Part shown: positions 63,950 to 64,000 of the stretch, one piece after another
Layout: each line of letters begins with the position of its first letter
Numbering within the stretch: the first letter of the stretch is position 1
Assembly: GCF_027924405.1 (NCBI RefSeq)
Contig: NZ_AP026978.1
Span: 3,472,001-3,536,000 of the forward strand
From: Nocardia sputorum
GTDB lineage: Bacteria; Actinomycetota; Actinomycetes; Mycobacteriales; Mycobacteriaceae
DNA: 64,000 nt
Direction: 5' to 3'
Made by a program: the position numbers and the translations under genes
Notes under the pieces: generated by a model
The model's database searches: none
Told to the model about the DNA's origin: nothing
The model's input: only the letters and a program-made list of their open reading frames with translations

Positions 63950-64000
63950 GTGTCACGCGCAATCCATGTATTCCGCACCCCCGATCGTTTCGTCGCCGGG
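63950..64000 (+). CDS. DUF3090 family protein, 5' end only
   Basis: GTG 63950, with AGGAGG six bases upstream, begins a frame open to the end of the window (17 codons). The residues SRAIHVFRTPDRFVAG match the N-terminus of DUF3090 proteins, which follow the histidine phosphatase gene in mycobacteria. The rest lies outside the window. Confidence 0.75.
   Translation, partial: MSRAIHVFRTPDRFVAG

Noticed and set aside
1..64000. tRNA, rRNA, CRISPR or insertion-sequence features
   Set aside because: I found no cloverleaf-like segment, no regularly spaced direct repeats and no transposase motifs on reading through.

Overview
The window is high-GC actinobacterial DNA, most likely from a Nocardia or a close mycolic-acid relative. 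The evidence is GTG/TTG starts, ATGA/GTGA start-stop overlaps, an MmpL transporter, an MTB12-like secreted protein, DUF397/DUF5753 regulators, and a set of housekeeping genes also found together in mycobacteria. No rRNA, tRNA, CRISPR array or transposase was seen.

Bases 1-26136 hold most of a secondary-metabolite cluster. Its core is a 4064-residue type I polyketide synthase with no acyltransferase domain (DH-ACP-KR-KS-MT-ACP-KS-ACP-KS-ACP-reductase). A separate acyltransferase fused to a type II thioesterase follows, so this is a trans-AT system that releases its chain by reduction. The synthase begins in mid-module, so the cluster continues to the left. Next come sugar genes: an RmlC-like cupin, an NAD-dependent epimerase-like protein, a GDP-mannose 4,6-dehydratase, a TylCIII-type C-methyltransferase, a second dehydratase-like protein with an altered active site, and a MycE-like sugar O-methyltransferase. 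Two glycosylation routes are present: a soluble GT1 enzyme, and a polyprenyl-phosphate-sugar synthase paired with a membrane GT87 enzyme. A flavin monooxygenase and a P450 close the block. Together they suggest a methylated, oxidised polyketide carrying GDP-mannose-derived sugar, possibly glycosylated on both sides of the membrane.

Bases 26227-28846 look like a resistance unit: a TetR regulator divergent from a Vat-type acetyltransferase and a macrolide-type glycosyltransferase broken by a one-base deletion. Bases 28906-32826 hold an AraC regulator, a quinone-oxidoreductase-like enzyme, a four-helix Ser/Thr kinase and a VOC protein. A solitary KS-ACP protein at 33000-35402 may supply one more trans-AT module.

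From 35.5 kb on the content is mostly chromosomal backbone with inserted accessory blocks. M20 peptidase-PEBP (36.1-38.0 kb), lipoprotein-DUF5703-pyrD (52.0-54.4 kb) and uppP-phosphatase-DUF3090 (62.2-64.0 kb) resemble one contiguous mycobacterial block that has been split. Between the pieces lie an ECF sigma/YCII pair, an HTH/DUF397 pair, a TetX-like flavoenzyme, a CYTH protein, an oxidoreductase/TetR pair with two clear operators, an acyl-CoA synthetase, a PfkB-like/RibA pair, an MmpL unit and an iron-box-controlled hemin ABC transporter.
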